Part shown: one piece after another, positions 43,307-51,902 of the stretch
How the letters are laid out: each line of letters opens with the position of its first letter
How positions within the stretch are numbered: the stretch's first letter is position 1
From: Stenotrophomonas pavanii
GTDB lineage: Bacteria > Pseudomonadota > Gammaproteobacteria > Xanthomonadales > Xanthomonadaceae
Reading direction: 5' to 3'
Assembly: GCF_900101175.1 (NCBI RefSeq)
Contig: NZ_FNFQ01000002.1
Span: forward strand, 179,739 to 243,738
Length of the DNA stretch: 64,000 bases
Program-made: the position numbers and the translations under genes
The notes under the pieces: generated by a model
What the model saw: the letters and a program-made list of their open reading frames with translations, nothing else
Told to the model about the DNA's origin: nothing
The model's database searches: none

Positions 43307-45253
43307 CTACTCCGCCGCCAATGCCTGGATAGGGTCCAGCTGTGCCGCACTGCGTGCCGGGAAGTAGCCGAAGCCCAACCCGATCGCAGACGAACACACC
43401 AACGCGGCCAGCACCGGCCCTGGCGTGAACAGGAACGGCACACCCAGCGCCAGCAGGCTCGACAATGCGCTGACGCCAAAGGCCAACAGCACGCCCAGCG
43501 CCCCGCCGAACAGGCAGATCAACACCGCTTCGATCAGGAACTGGCGCAGGATGTCGCCCTGCCGCGCCCCTACCGCCAGCCGCACGCCAATCTCGCGCAC
43601 GCGCTCCTTCACCGACACCAGCATGATGTTCATCACGCCCACCCCGCCGACCACCAGCGCCACCGCCGCGATGGCCGAGACCAACGCGGCCAGGGTCTGG
43701 CTCGACTTCATCACCGCTTTGCGGATCTGGTCCGCGTTGTAGATGAAGAAATCACGACGCCCGTGCAGCCGCTGCAGTTCGGCACCCAACGATGCCTCCG
43801 CTGCTCGGGTTGGCACGTCATCGCGCACCCGCACGGTGATGCTCTCCAGGCGCGGGCTGCCCAGCAGCCGCGAAGCCGCCGAGGTGTACGGCACGTAGAC
43901 CGTCGGCGTTGCGCCACCGGCGAACGCACTGGCCCCCACCACGCCGATCACTTCCACCGGCATCCCGCCCAGCAGCACCGTGCTGCCCACCGGGCTGCCA
44001 CTGGACAACGCCTTGGCCGCCTTCTGGTCGAGCACGCCGACAGCACGATGCGCGTGGACCTCGTCATCCGTGAAGAACCGGCCGGCCTTCAGCCGCAGCC
44101 CGCGCACGCGCGGTAGGTCAGCGCCCACGCCAAGCACCTGCGTGTTGGCACGCCGGCTGCCCTGCAACGCGGCCACCGAACCGCTCAGGTTGGGGCTTAC
44201 GCTGTCTACGTAGCCCAGTGCGGCCAGGTGATCGGCGTCGGCCACCACCAGTGTTTCAATCTCCGCCGATCGCGGGTCGCCAAAATCAGTGCCCGGGAAG
44301 ATCTCCAGCGTGCTGGCACCCAGTTCGTTGATCTGTGACTCGACCTGTGCCTGCGCGCCTTTGCCCAGTGCCACCACCGTCACCACGGCAGCCACGCCGA
44401 TGATGATGCCCAGCATGGTCAACAAGGTACGCAGCCGGTGGGCCAACATCGAACGTACTGCCATGCGCGTCGCCTCCCGCATGGCATCGACGCGGGCGCG
44501 CCGTTCGGCGGCCACGGCGGGTGCGCGCTCCGATGCTGCATGCGGTCGCACCGGCTGGCCTCGCGCCTGTCGATCTGCCACCACGCGTCCATCGGCGATC
44601 TCGATCACACGCGACGCATGCGCGGCAATCGCCGCGTCATGCGTCACCAGGATCACGGTATGGCCCTGGCCGTGCAGGCGCTTCAGTTCGGCCATCACCT
44701 GCTGGCCGCTGGCATGGTCCAACGCGCCGGTGGGTTCGTCAGCCAGCACGATCGCGCCGCCGTTCATCAGCGAGCGTGCAATGGAAACGCGCTGCTGCTG
44801 GCCACCGGACAATTGGCTGGGCCGGTTCGTGGTCCGCTCGCCCAGGCCGAGTGTTCCCAGCAGCAGGCGAGCCCGCGTGGTGCGCGCGTCGGCGTCCACG
44901 CCGGCATAGACGGCAGGCAACGCTACGTTCTCAATGGCACTCAGGTTCTCCATCAGGTTGTAGCGCTGGAAGATGAAGCCGAAGTGCTCGCGGCGCAGGC
45001 GTGCCAGCTGGTCGGGCGACATCTGCTCGGTCGCTGCCCCATCCACGCGGTAGCTGCCTTCAGTCGGCCGGTCCAGGCAGCCCAGGATGTTCATCAGGGT
45101 GGACTTGCCTGAGCCCGAGGGGCCGATGATGGCGATGAACTCGCCGGCGTCGATGCGCAGCGAGACCTCCTTCAGCACCACCACTTCACCGGCGGCCGAG
45201 CGATAGGCGCGCGATACGCCCTGTAGTTCCAGCAGTGCGTCGGCCATGCTCAC
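43307..45253 (-). CDS. macB: MacB-type ABC exporter, ATPase fused to permease
   Basis: A 648-residue half-transporter. The N-terminal ATPase has Walker A GPSGSGKST, signature LSGGQQQR and Walker B IVLADEPT, then a short linker of charged residues, one transmembrane helix, a large periplasmic domain (about 300-510) and three final helices with FtsX homology. It forms a tripartite macrolide/enterotoxin/peptide efflux pump with MacA and an outer-membrane factor. Its ATG overlaps the MacA stop by 4 nt. No TolC gene follows. Confidence 0.93.
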   Translation of the reverse strand: MSMADALLELQGVSRAYRSAAGEVVVLKEVSLRIDAGEFIAIIGPSGSGKSTLMNILGCLDRPTEGSYRVDGAATEQMSPDQLARLRREHFGFIFQRYNLMENLSAIENVALPAVYAGVDADARTTRARLLLGTLGLGERTTNRPSQLSGGQQQRVSIARSLMNGGAIVLADEPTGALDHASGQQVMAELKRLHGQGHTVILVTHDAAIAAHASRVIEIADGRVVADRQARGQPVRPHAASERAPAVAAERRARVDAMREATRMAVRSMLAHRLRTLLTMLGIIIGVAAVVTVVALGKGAQAQVESQINELGASTLEIFPGTDFGDPRSAEIETLVVADADHLAALGYVDSVSPNLSGSVAALQGSRRANTQVLGVGADLPRVRGLRLKAGRFFTDDEVHAHRAVGVLDQKAAKALSSGSPVGSTVLLGGMPVEVIGVVGASAFAGGATPTVYVPYTSAASRLLGSPRLESITVRVRDDVPTRAAEASLGAELQRLHGRRDFFIYNADQIRKAVMKSSQTLAALVSAIAAVALVVGGVGVMNIMLVSVKERVREIGVRLAVGARQGDILRQFLIEAVLICLFGGALGVLLAFGVSALSSLLALGVPFLFTPGPVLAALVCSSAIGLGFGYFPARSAAQLDPIQALAAE

Positions 45254-46431
45254 ATCCCCAGCAGGCTGGTGGGTTCGGCGTCGCCGCCGCTGGATGCCTG
45301 GCCAACCACCACGTTCTCGCCGGCTTCCAGGCCGGACAGGATCTGCACGGCGGTGGCGGTGCGCAGGCCGGTGGTCACTGCGCGCTCGCGGGCACGGCCC
45401 TTCGCATCGACCACCCGCACGGTCGCGCGGGTACCGGCCCCGTCACCGGCCTCGGTCAATGCGCTCAGCGGCACCTGCAGCGCATTGGCCACGCGTGCTA
45501 GCTGGATCGTCACCTTCACCGTCATCGAGGGCTTCAGCATCAGGCCCGGATTGGCCACGTCGAACAGTCCCGCGTAGTACACCGCTTTGGGCGTCTGCGC
45601 CGATCCGCCGCTGTTGCCGCTGGCTGCGTCGGCGATCGACGAAGGCGCAGGCTCAAGCTGTTGCAGATGGGATTCGTAGCGGCGCCCGCTCGGACCCAGC
45701 GTCGAGAACCACAGCCGCTGGCCGGGTGCGATCAGCTCCACGTCGGCCTCGGCGATCTCGGCGCGTACGGTCACGATGTCCATCTGTGCCAGCATCACGA
45801 GGGTCGGCGTGGTCTGCATCGAGTTCAGCGTCTGCCCCGCCTTGGTGACGATGGCCACGATGTAGCCCGCGGACGGCGAGACGATACGGGTGTAGCCCAG
45901 GTTGATGCGGGCGGTTTCGACCTGGGTCACCGCCTGGTCGATCTGCGCCTGCAATGCAGCGACATCCGAACGTGCCGCGTCGCGCGCCACGCGCGCCGCT
46001 TCAAAGCTCTCCTGCGAGACCAGGCGCGATGCCACCAGCTGCGACTGCCGATCATACGTGCGAAGCGCCTGCGTGTAGCGCGCCTGGCTGGCCGCGTGCT
46101 GCGCACGCAGCGCATTGGCGGCCGCCTCGGCGCTGCGCAGGGCAATCCGCTGCGGTTGTGAATCCACCTCGGCAATCAGGTCGCCGGCCTGCACGTGCTG
46201 GCCCAGCACCACGTGCAGGCGCTTGACCTGCCCCGAGACCTGCGCGCCCACGGCCACCAGCTCCTTTGGATTGACCCGGCCGACCGCCTGCACGGTCCGC
46301 TCCAGATCGGCAACCGTGGCCGGTGCGGTGATCAAGGCGGCATCATCGCCATCGGCAAACGCCCACCAGCTGCCCGCGCCGGCAAGAACGGCCAGCGTTG
46401 CGGCAATGATCCAGGTCCTGCGGTTGTTCAT
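45250..46431 (-). CDS. macA: MacA-type periplasmic adaptor
   Basis: A 393-residue membrane fusion protein. An N-terminal anchor helix precedes the lipoyl half-motif (VGAQVSGQVKRLHVVLGQHVQAGDLIAEVD), a helical hairpin (about 90-200) and the second lipoyl and beta-barrel domains. MacA links MacB to a TolC-like channel. The gene heads the macAB operon and is separated by 236 bp, containing phased repeats, from the regulatory genes. Confidence 0.92.
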   Translation of the reverse strand: MNNRRTWIIAATLAVLAGAGSWWAFADGDDAALITAPATVADLERTVQAVGRVNPKELVAVGAQVSGQVKRLHVVLGQHVQAGDLIAEVDSQPQRIALRSAEAAANALRAQHAASQARYTQALRTYDRQSQLVASRLVSQESFEAARVARDAARSDVAALQAQIDQAVTQVETARINLGYTRIVSPSAGYIVAIVTKAGQTLNSMQTTPTLVMLAQMDIVTVRAEIAEADVELIAPGQRLWFSTLGPSGRRYESHLQQLEPAPSSIADAASGNSGGSAQTPKAVYYAGLFDVANPGLMLKPSMTVKVTIQLARVANALQVPLSALTEAGDGAGTRATVRVVDAKGRARERAVTTGLRTATAVQILSGLEAGENVVVGQASSGGDAEPTSLLGM

Positions 46432-46508
46432 GGAAGCATCCGGGGTGCGTGCAGCCGCCGGGTGCGGCTGCCAGGTCCGCAGTCTGGGAGCCCCAGGTGG
46501 ATGTTTCT

Positions 46509-46622
46509 TGGAGCCACCGTGGAGATTGGATGGAGACGCGGCAACTGTTCATGCACCGCGTCGGCGGCTGAATCCGCGGCGCGGCTCCACGCAATCTCGA
46601 CACAATCTCGATCAAGTCTCCA
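46509..46622. promoter_or_regulatory. Two inverted triplets of 11-bp-spaced repeats between macA and the regulator genes
   Basis: TGGAG occurs at 46509, 46520 and 46531, exactly 11 bp apart (extended as TGGAGATT and TGGAGAC). In the opposite orientation A(A/G)TCTC occurs at 46593, 46604 and 46615, again 11 bp apart, the third being AAGTCTCCA. So two direct-repeat clusters face each other in the divergent promoter. One helical turn spacing is what OmpR/PhoB-type regulators prefer; the adjacent response regulator is of that class. Confidence 0.7.
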
Positions 46623-46697
46623 TCAACGGGCGCTAGCCTCGGCGGCCTCGCCGACTGCCTGCCTGCCGTGACCCGTCCCTATCCCGAGCTGCCCCCG

Positions 46698-47234
46698 ATG
46701 GATGTGCGCCGCGCTTACCTGGCCTGGTGTGCGCCCTCGCCCTGGTCGCTGGCGCTGGTAATGGCATCAACCATGGCGTGGCTGCTGGCCAGCCAGGACC
46801 CGATGCCGCCGCTGCTGGCCGGCTTCGGCGCCGCCGCACTGGCGTGGTTCCGCAGCGACGGCCCCGGCCACGCCACCCGCGCGGGGACAGCCGTCTCGCT
46901 GCTGCTGATCGGGTTGGCGATGACGTCGGCCACGGCCTTCGGCGCCCACGCCGCGCTGTACCTGCTGCTGGCGGCCACAGCGCTACTGCTGCTGGCCCTG
47001 CTGGCCCTGCGGCTGCGCGCCATCACCGCCATGGCGGCACGCCTGCAGGCACGGGTGGATGCCACCCCGATGGACTGCCGCTGGACCCACCTGCCGGCTG
47101 CGCTCTCCACGCTGATCGTGCAGCAGCTGCGCGGCGCGGGGCCGGTGGAGCCGTCCCTGCATCGCACGCTGGTGCTGGCCACGCTGGCCTGGGCAGCCGA
47201 CGCGGAAGCGCAGGCCATGGAGCGCCGACGATGA
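46698..47234 (+). CDS. Four-helix membrane protein, first gene of the regulatory operon
   Basis: A 178-residue protein with four hydrophobic segments in the first 100 residues and an Arg-rich tail. A GTG at 46668 is an alternative start that adds 10 residues. Its stop overlaps the next start (ATGA), so it is in the same operon as the two-component genes. No known family; it may assist the sensor kinase. Confidence 0.65.
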   Translation: MDVRRAYLAWCAPSPWSLALVMASTMAWLLASQDPMPPLLAGFGAAALAWFRSDGPGHATRAGTAVSLLLIGLAMTSATAFGAHAALYLLLAATALLLLALLALRLRAITAMAARLQARVDATPMDCRWTHLPAALSTLIVQQLRGAGPVEPSLHRTLVLATLAWAADAEAQAMERRR

Positions 47235-48004
47235 CGCTGCCGTTGATGCCGCATGTCCCCGCAACGCCCGTAGACGCGTACCCGCCGATGAAACATGAAC
47301 TCCGCAGCCGACCGGCGCCCCTGGTCCTGATTGCCGAAGACGAGGGTGAAATCGCCGACATCCTCGGCGCCTACCTCGCACGCTCCGGGCTGCGCAGTGC
47401 CCGCGCCGCTGACGGCGAAGCGGCCCTGGCCAGCCATCGCCAGCTGCGTCCGGACCTGGTGCTGCTGGACGTGCAGATGCCCAGGATGGACGGCTGGCAG
47501 GTGCTGAGCGAGCTGCGCCGGCGCGGCAATACGCCGGTGATCATGCTCACCGCGCTCGACCAGGACGTGGACAAGCTGACCGGCCTGCGCGTCGGCGCCG
47601 ACGACTATGTGGCCAAGCCATTCAACCCGGCCGAGATCGTGGCGCGCATCCACGCCGTGCTGCGCCGCAGTGCCCATTGCACCGGGCACGCGGCCGATGG
47701 GCTGATCCGGCAGGGGCCGTTCGAGATCGACCTGCGCAGCCACGAGGTGACGGTGTGCGCCGGCGAGCAGGTCCACGTGTTGAATTTCACCCTCACCGAG
47801 TTCCGCCTGCTGGCGCACCTGGCGCGTGCGCCCCGCCAGGTGCACACGCGCGTGGATCTGCTGCACAGCTGCCTGCCCGAGGGTGATGCACAGGAGCGCA
47901 CCGTCGACAGCCATGTCAGCAAGCTGCGGCGCAAGCTGGAGGATGTCGGCGTGATCGGCGTCCCCGCCACCATCCGTGGCGTCGGCTACCGCTTCCTGGA
48001 CTGA
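47231..48004 (+). CDS. OmpR-family response regulator (BaeR/SmeR-like)
   Basis: A 257-residue two-component regulator. Receiver motifs include LIAEDEGE and the phosphorylated Asp in LLDVQMPRMDGW, with TALDQDVDKLTGLRVGADDYVAKPFNPAE following; the winged-helix domain begins near 155 and ends IRGVGYRFLD. ATG 47231 overlaps the upstream stop; ATG 47288 (MKHELRSRP) would give a more usual length. The BaeR/SmeR branch controls efflux genes. The divergent macAB is the likely target. Confidence 0.9.
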   Translation: MTLPLMPHVPATPVDAYPPMKHELRSRPAPLVLIAEDEGEIADILGAYLARSGLRSARAADGEAALASHRQLRPDLVLLDVQMPRMDGWQVLSELRRRGNTPVIMLTALDQDVDKLTGLRVGADDYVAKPFNPAEIVARIHAVLRRSAHCTGHAADGLIRQGPFEIDLRSHEVTVCAGEQVHVLNFTLTEFRLLAHLARAPRQVHTRVDLLHSCLPEGDAQERTVDSHVSKLRRKLEDVGVIGVPATIRGVGYRFLD

Positions 48005-49084
48005 ATGATGAGTGCGAAAGGCAAGAGCATCGGTCGCCAGATCAGCCTGTCGATCACCGTGGCCTCGCTGTGTTCGACCATACTGTCGATCAGCGGCTTC
48101 TACCTGTTCTACTACCTGCTGGAGGTGTTCTATCCGCGCTGGTACGACGAACCGAAGACGCTCATGCCTTCCGGCCTGGAGTGGCTGTGGATCGGCCTGA
48201 CCGCCACCGTGGTGGTCGCGCTGGCCACGCTGATCGCCTCGCGCCTGACCCGGCGCATCATCACCCCGTTGAATTCGGTGGCCGCCAGCCTGCGTCGCGT
48301 GGCCAGCGGTGACCTGGAGGCGCGCGCACGCGGCGGCGACACCTCGATGGCCGAGGCCGCCACGCTGGTCAACGACTTCAACTCCATGGCCGAGCGGCTC
48401 AGCCGGATGTCCGAGAACCGCGTGTTCTGGAACGCGGCGATCGCACACGAACTGCGCACGCCGATGACCATCCTGCGTGGCCGCCTGCAGGGCATCGCCG
48501 AAGGCGTGTTCGAGCCGGGGCCCGAGCAGTTCAACAGCATGCTCACCCAGCTGGAAGGCCTGACCCGCATCATCGAGGACCTGCGCGTGGTCAGCCTGGC
48601 CGAGAGCGGTCATCTGGATCTGCGCCTGCAGCGCAGCGATGTCCGCGTGCAGGTGGCGGCAGTGGTGGATGCGATGTCCGAGGCGCTGACCGAAAGCGGT
48701 TTCTCGGTGACATTGGACGCACGATCCTCACTGGCCGACTGCGATCCGGCGCGCATCCGCCAGGCGGTGCTGGCGCTGCTGGAGAATGCGCGGCGCCACG
48801 CCATTCCCTGTCCGTTGCAGGTCCGCGTGTCGCTGGCGGAGGGCCATTGCACGGTGACAGTTGAGGATGGTGGCCCCGGTGTGCCGGACGATCTTCGCGA
48901 CAGCATCTTCGAAGCCTTCCAGCGCACCGATGTGTCCCGTTCGCGGCAAAGCGGTGGCTCCGGGCTGGGCCTGGCGGTGGTGCGCGCGATTGCCGTGGCC
49001 CATCACGGTACGGCACGATGCCGGGCCACCGAACGTGGTGGCAGCGCGTTCGAGATCCGCTGGCCGGTGCACGTGCGTCGTTGA
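48005..49084 (+). CDS. Sensor histidine kinase (SmeS/BaeS-like)
   Basis: A 359-residue membrane kinase. Two hydrophobic segments (about 15-38 and 58-82) flank a very short periplasmic loop of about 20 residues, then a HAMP domain (residues 82-140), the phosphoacceptor His148 in AIAHELRTPM and an ATPase domain with N box LLENARRHA and G boxes EDGGPGVPDD and SGGSGLGLAV. The near absence of a periplasmic sensor suggests that it senses signals in or near the membrane. Confidence 0.9.
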   Translation: MMSAKGKSIGRQISLSITVASLCSTILSISGFYLFYYLLEVFYPRWYDEPKTLMPSGLEWLWIGLTATVVVALATLIASRLTRRIITPLNSVAASLRRVASGDLEARARGGDTSMAEAATLVNDFNSMAERLSRMSENRVFWNAAIAHELRTPMTILRGRLQGIAEGVFEPGPEQFNSMLTQLEGLTRIIEDLRVVSLAESGHLDLRLQRSDVRVQVAAVVDAMSEALTESGFSVTLDARSSLADCDPARIRQAVLALLENARRHAIPCPLQVRVSLAEGHCTVTVEDGGPGVPDDLRDSIFEAFQRTDVSRSRQSGGSGLGLAVVRAIAVAHHGTARCRATERGGSAFEIRWPVHVRR

Positions 49085-49100
49085 GGGCCATCGCTGGGTG

Positions 49101-50189
49101 CTACAGGAACTCCGCCATGCGCTGCAGCTCGTCGTCCAGCGCGCCACGAAATACCTTGTCGCGGGCCAGCGACTTGCCGGCATAGCCCACGCTCGACACC
49201 AGCTCGCCTTCGCGCATGCTCAGGTTGGCCCAGCCCACCACCTGGTCGTGCCACAACACCGGCAGTGCGTAGTAGCCGTACTGGCGTTTCGGCGCAGGCG
49301 TGTACGCCTCGAACTTGTAGACCCAGTCCCACAACAGCTCGAAACGGCGGCGGTCCCACACCACCGGGTCGAACGGCGCCAGCAGGCGCACCTGTTCGTC
49401 CGGCGCGTGGCGGCGCGAGCGCGGATTTTCGTCCGCCGGCCAGTACCAGGTGGTGCCCTCCACCGTGCAGCTGGCCAACTGCTGTTTGGCCAGTGCCAGT
49501 GCCTTGCGGGTCTGCTCGGCCAGGTGCGGAGCGCCATAGCCCAGCAGGCGCACCAGATAGGTCAGGCTGGCCGACGGCAGCGGTGCGTACTTGCGCACCA
49601 CCAGATCGATCAGGGCGGCAGCACGTTCGATCTGCGCCTGTTCGCTGGCGTCGGCCTGCGGGTGCTCAGCCACCGCATAGATGCGCGTTCCACTGTCGCG
49701 CCGCTGCACCCGCAACAGGCCGCGGTAGTGCATGCCATCCAGCAGGTGCGTGCTGGCGTTGCTGGTGCCACCCCAATAGTTGGTCACCCGCCCATGCGCG
49801 AACGCCTGGTCGACCTCGCGCGGATGCACGCTGCCGCGCTCGCGCACGAAGGCCAGTACATCTGCTGCGCGACGTTCGGTATCGGCGTCCCATACCCGCT
49901 TGGCCACGCGCGGATGCATCAAGCCCAGGTGCTCGCGCGGCAGGAAGCCATAGTTCACCAGGCAATCCTCTTCCACCGGCAGACGCGTGTAGCGCCGCTC
50001 AAGATCGCCTGCGCGGTAGTCCTTCACCCGGTGGCGCAGGGTCAGGTCCTGCGCGCGTGCGGGTGCGCGGATCGGGTCGGCCTGCACGAAGCCCAGCCGC
50101 CGGATCGCGGTCAGCAGCGTGGTCGGCTTGAACAGCGTGCGCGCCACCGCGTAGCGGCGCAGATCATCGAGAGTGGGCGTGGCAGGCAT
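49101..50189 (-). CDS. YcaQ-type crosslink-repair DNA glycosylase
   Basis: A 362-residue protein of the winged-helix DUF1006/YcaQ family. The start ATG 50189 (MPATPTLDDLRRYAVAR) was preferred over an in-frame upstream ATG 29 codons earlier. Recognisable parts are LGFVQADPIRAPARAQDLTL, CLVNYGFLPREHLGLMHP and the final LLAPFDPVVWDRRRFELLWD region. E. coli YcaQ unhooks DNA interstrand crosslinks; the QADP-type segment near the N-terminus carries the catalytic Gln-x-Asp. Confidence 0.88.
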   Translation of the reverse strand: MPATPTLDDLRRYAVARTLFKPTTLLTAIRRLGFVQADPIRAPARAQDLTLRHRVKDYRAGDLERRYTRLPVEEDCLVNYGFLPREHLGLMHPRVAKRVWDADTERRAADVLAFVRERGSVHPREVDQAFAHGRVTNYWGGTSNASTHLLDGMHYRGLLRVQRRDSGTRIYAVAEHPQADASEQAQIERAAALIDLVVRKYAPLPSASLTYLVRLLGYGAPHLAEQTRKALALAKQQLASCTVEGTTWYWPADENPRSRRHAPDEQVRLLAPFDPVVWDRRRFELLWDWVYKFEAYTPAPKRQYGYYALPVLWHDQVVGWANLSMREGELVSSVGYAGKSLARDKVFRGALDDELQRMAEFL

Positions 50190-50226
50190 GGCCGCATTGT
50201 ATTCTCGGCCATGCGGGATCCGTCCA

Positions 50227-50249
50227 GTAGCGCCAGGCCATGCCTGGCG
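50227..50249 (+). repeat. SMAG repeat
   Basis: GTAGCGCCAGGCCATGCCTG followed by GCG: a GTAG head and an 8-bp stem (CGCCAGGC/GCCTGGCG) around a 3-nt loop, between the YcaQ gene and the next small gene. Confidence 0.75.
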
Positions 50250-50300
50250 GGTGCCTGGAGGGTCCGCCGACGCCATCCGCGCACGGCGTGGTTCAACGTT

Positions 50301-50657
50301 TCATTCCGGATGCAGGCGGTAGATGGCGTGGCTGGTCAACGCCAGCGCGGCCAGCTTCGGACCTTCCATCACGCGATCGCCGACGTACTGTTCCGGGCCA
50401 CCGTTCTGACGGGCGCGTTCGGCCGCCAGCAGGATTTCCTGCACGATACGCAGCCCAGCCAGTGCGCCGTCGGCATCGGCCAAGGCCAGGCAGCGGCCTG
50501 GCAGCTGATGGCGCTCGGGCCAGGGCTGTCCGTCGGCGGCCGCGCCCAACCCGATGCGATGCAGCAGGGCCATCAGGCGGTTGGGATCAGACGCGTTGTC
50601 GTGCCCCTCGTCGGCATTGGCCGGGGCGCGCTGATGGGGGAACTCCGATGCGTTCAT
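50301..50657 (-). CDS. Small soluble protein of unknown function
   Basis: A 118-residue protein (MNASEFPHQRAPANADEGHD at the start). It has helical, Ala/Leu-rich segments (LALADADGALAGLRIVQEILLAAERAR) with no signal peptide or membrane helix. ATG 50657 follows CGGAGACC-type purines. I do not recognise a family with certainty. Confidence 0.6.
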   Translation of the reverse strand: MNASEFPHQRAPANADEGHDNASDPNRLMALLHRIGLGAAADGQPWPERHQLPGRCLALADADGALAGLRIVQEILLAAERARQNGGPEQYVGDRVMEGPKLAALALTSHAIYRLHPE

Positions 50658-50754
50658 GGCAGGTCTCCGTGCAAGGCATGCGGGACCACCGCCCTTAACA
50701 ATCAAGGCGGCGGACGGTACGTGGCTGGAAATCCGGTGGTCGCGTAAGCACTAA

Positions 50755-51004
50755 CCGGCAGGTGGGTTTTCACCCACCTCCACGCACCGCCCGCCATAAA
50801 GCTCGAACGGAATGCCAGCCGACGCCGCACAAGGCGACGCCGGCTGGCGGGCGCAAACTACATGCGACCAACGGGGTTTCCAGGCCCCGGCCACCCTTCT
50901 TCGGTGGCAACCCATCATGTGCACAACGGGGCGACAGGCGCCAACAACCCAAGCGCAAAGACAGCGACTTTCATGCAGTAATGGCATTGTCGCATATCGA
51001 CAAT
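50755..51004 (-). ncRNA. Candidate structured RNA on the minus strand
   Basis: In the gene-free stretch 50706-51122 four hairpins fit an RNA transcribed leftward. (1) 50760-50779: 8-bp stem closed by a GAAA tetraloop, likely the 3' end. (2) 50814-50848: 15-bp stem, loop 5; two pairs are G-U on the minus strand but A-C mismatches on the plus strand. (3) 50872-50889: 5-bp stem. (4) 50890-50908: 6-bp stem, loop GAAGAAG. A perfect 7-bp palindrome at 50986-51004 marks the 5' side. No conserved protein frame is convincing. A ncRNA or folded repeat is inferred. Confidence 0.55.
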
Positions 51005-51122
51005 CGAGCCGAAGATTCAACAACTTGCGCCATGCCAACGGCGGCGCCCTCTGCCCGCATCGGCACCGCGCGTTCCTTGACTGCATCCGGCTTTCAAGAC
51101 TGGCGACATGCCAGTTCCGACA

Positions 51123-51788
51123 TTACGCAAGCAGATGGGCAATCAACGCCAGCACCGCCAGATGTCCCACGTAGTACCCGTAGAACACCCAGCGCCAGCG
51201 CGGCAGTTGCCACGGCACCCGCGCGGCCAGCAGCACCACCGGAACGGCCAGCACCGCCCAGCCGTTGTGGTTGGCCCAGCACACCGCCGCAAGCGCGACC
51301 AGCAGCAGCCACCACGCCCGATGCCGGAACGCGATCCAGGCCAACAACACGGCGCCCACGCCGGCCCACTGGTAGTCCACGACCATCGGCAGCACACCGG
51401 CAGCCAGCAACAGAAGCACCGGCCGATGGCTCGCCAGCGCATGCACGGCCACCGCAGCCAGGGCAAAGGTCAGCAGGATGTTGAGCGGCAGCCAGGAACC
51501 GAACGCGAGTGCGTGCAATGGCTGCGCGATCAGCCCCCATAGCGCGAGCCGGCGTATCGATTTGCGCAGGTCGGCGCCGGGCTGGGCCAGGTTGCAGGCC
51601 ATCACCAGCGCGAACAGCGGAAACGCGATACGCCCCAGTTCGCTGACCACCGGCACGTAGCCACCGAAGACCACCTTGGCCACGTGGTCGCCGGTCATGG
51701 TCAGCAGCGCGATCCACTTCAGCAGCTCGCGTGCGCCACTGCCGAGGGTGAGGTTGAACGTGGTCGTCCCGGTCGTGGTCGCTTGCAT
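51123..51788 (-). CDS. TraX-family membrane protein
   Basis: A 221-residue inner-membrane protein. The segment ELLKWIALLTMTGDHVAKVVF near residue 20 and GRIAFPLFALVMACNLAQPG near 50 are the TraX/F-pilin acetylase-like family features; six to seven hydrophobic segments follow. Chromosomal TraX homologues are acyltransferase-like. No other conjugation gene is present, so the family name should not be read as conjugation. Confidence 0.85.
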   Translation of the reverse strand: MQATTTGTTTFNLTLGSGARELLKWIALLTMTGDHVAKVVFGGYVPVVSELGRIAFPLFALVMACNLAQPGADLRKSIRRLALWGLIAQPLHALAFGSWLPLNILLTFALAAVAVHALASHRPVLLLLAAGVLPMVVDYQWAGVGAVLLAWIAFRHRAWWLLLVALAAVCWANHNGWAVLAVPVVLLAARVPWQLPRWRWVFYGYYVGHLAVLALIAHLLA

Positions 51789-51902
51789 CGCGGAAGCTTA
51801 TGCGCATCGGCCAGCCCATTTCCAGCGGCGCGCAGGAGTCCGTCGCTGCAGCCAGCAGGTGGCGGCGCTATGCTGGCCGCCCCTGCTTGTGAGACACCCG
51901 CC

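Noticed and set aside
46715..48613. Minus-strand 632-codon frame opposite the two-component genes
   Set aside because: It covers a receiver, winged helix and kinase on the plus strand and has no motif of its own.
50986..51004. A chromosomal dif site
   Set aside because: The sequence does not match the XerCD arms of xanthomonad dif; spacing and bases differ.
50751..51086. Minus-strand 111-codon frame in the structured element
   Set aside because: Cys/Arg-rich, no ribosome site or family; the region is better explained by RNA hairpins.
51123..51788. Evidence for a conjugative element from the TraX name
   Set aside because: No other transfer gene, integrase or att repeat is near; chromosomal TraX-like proteins are common.
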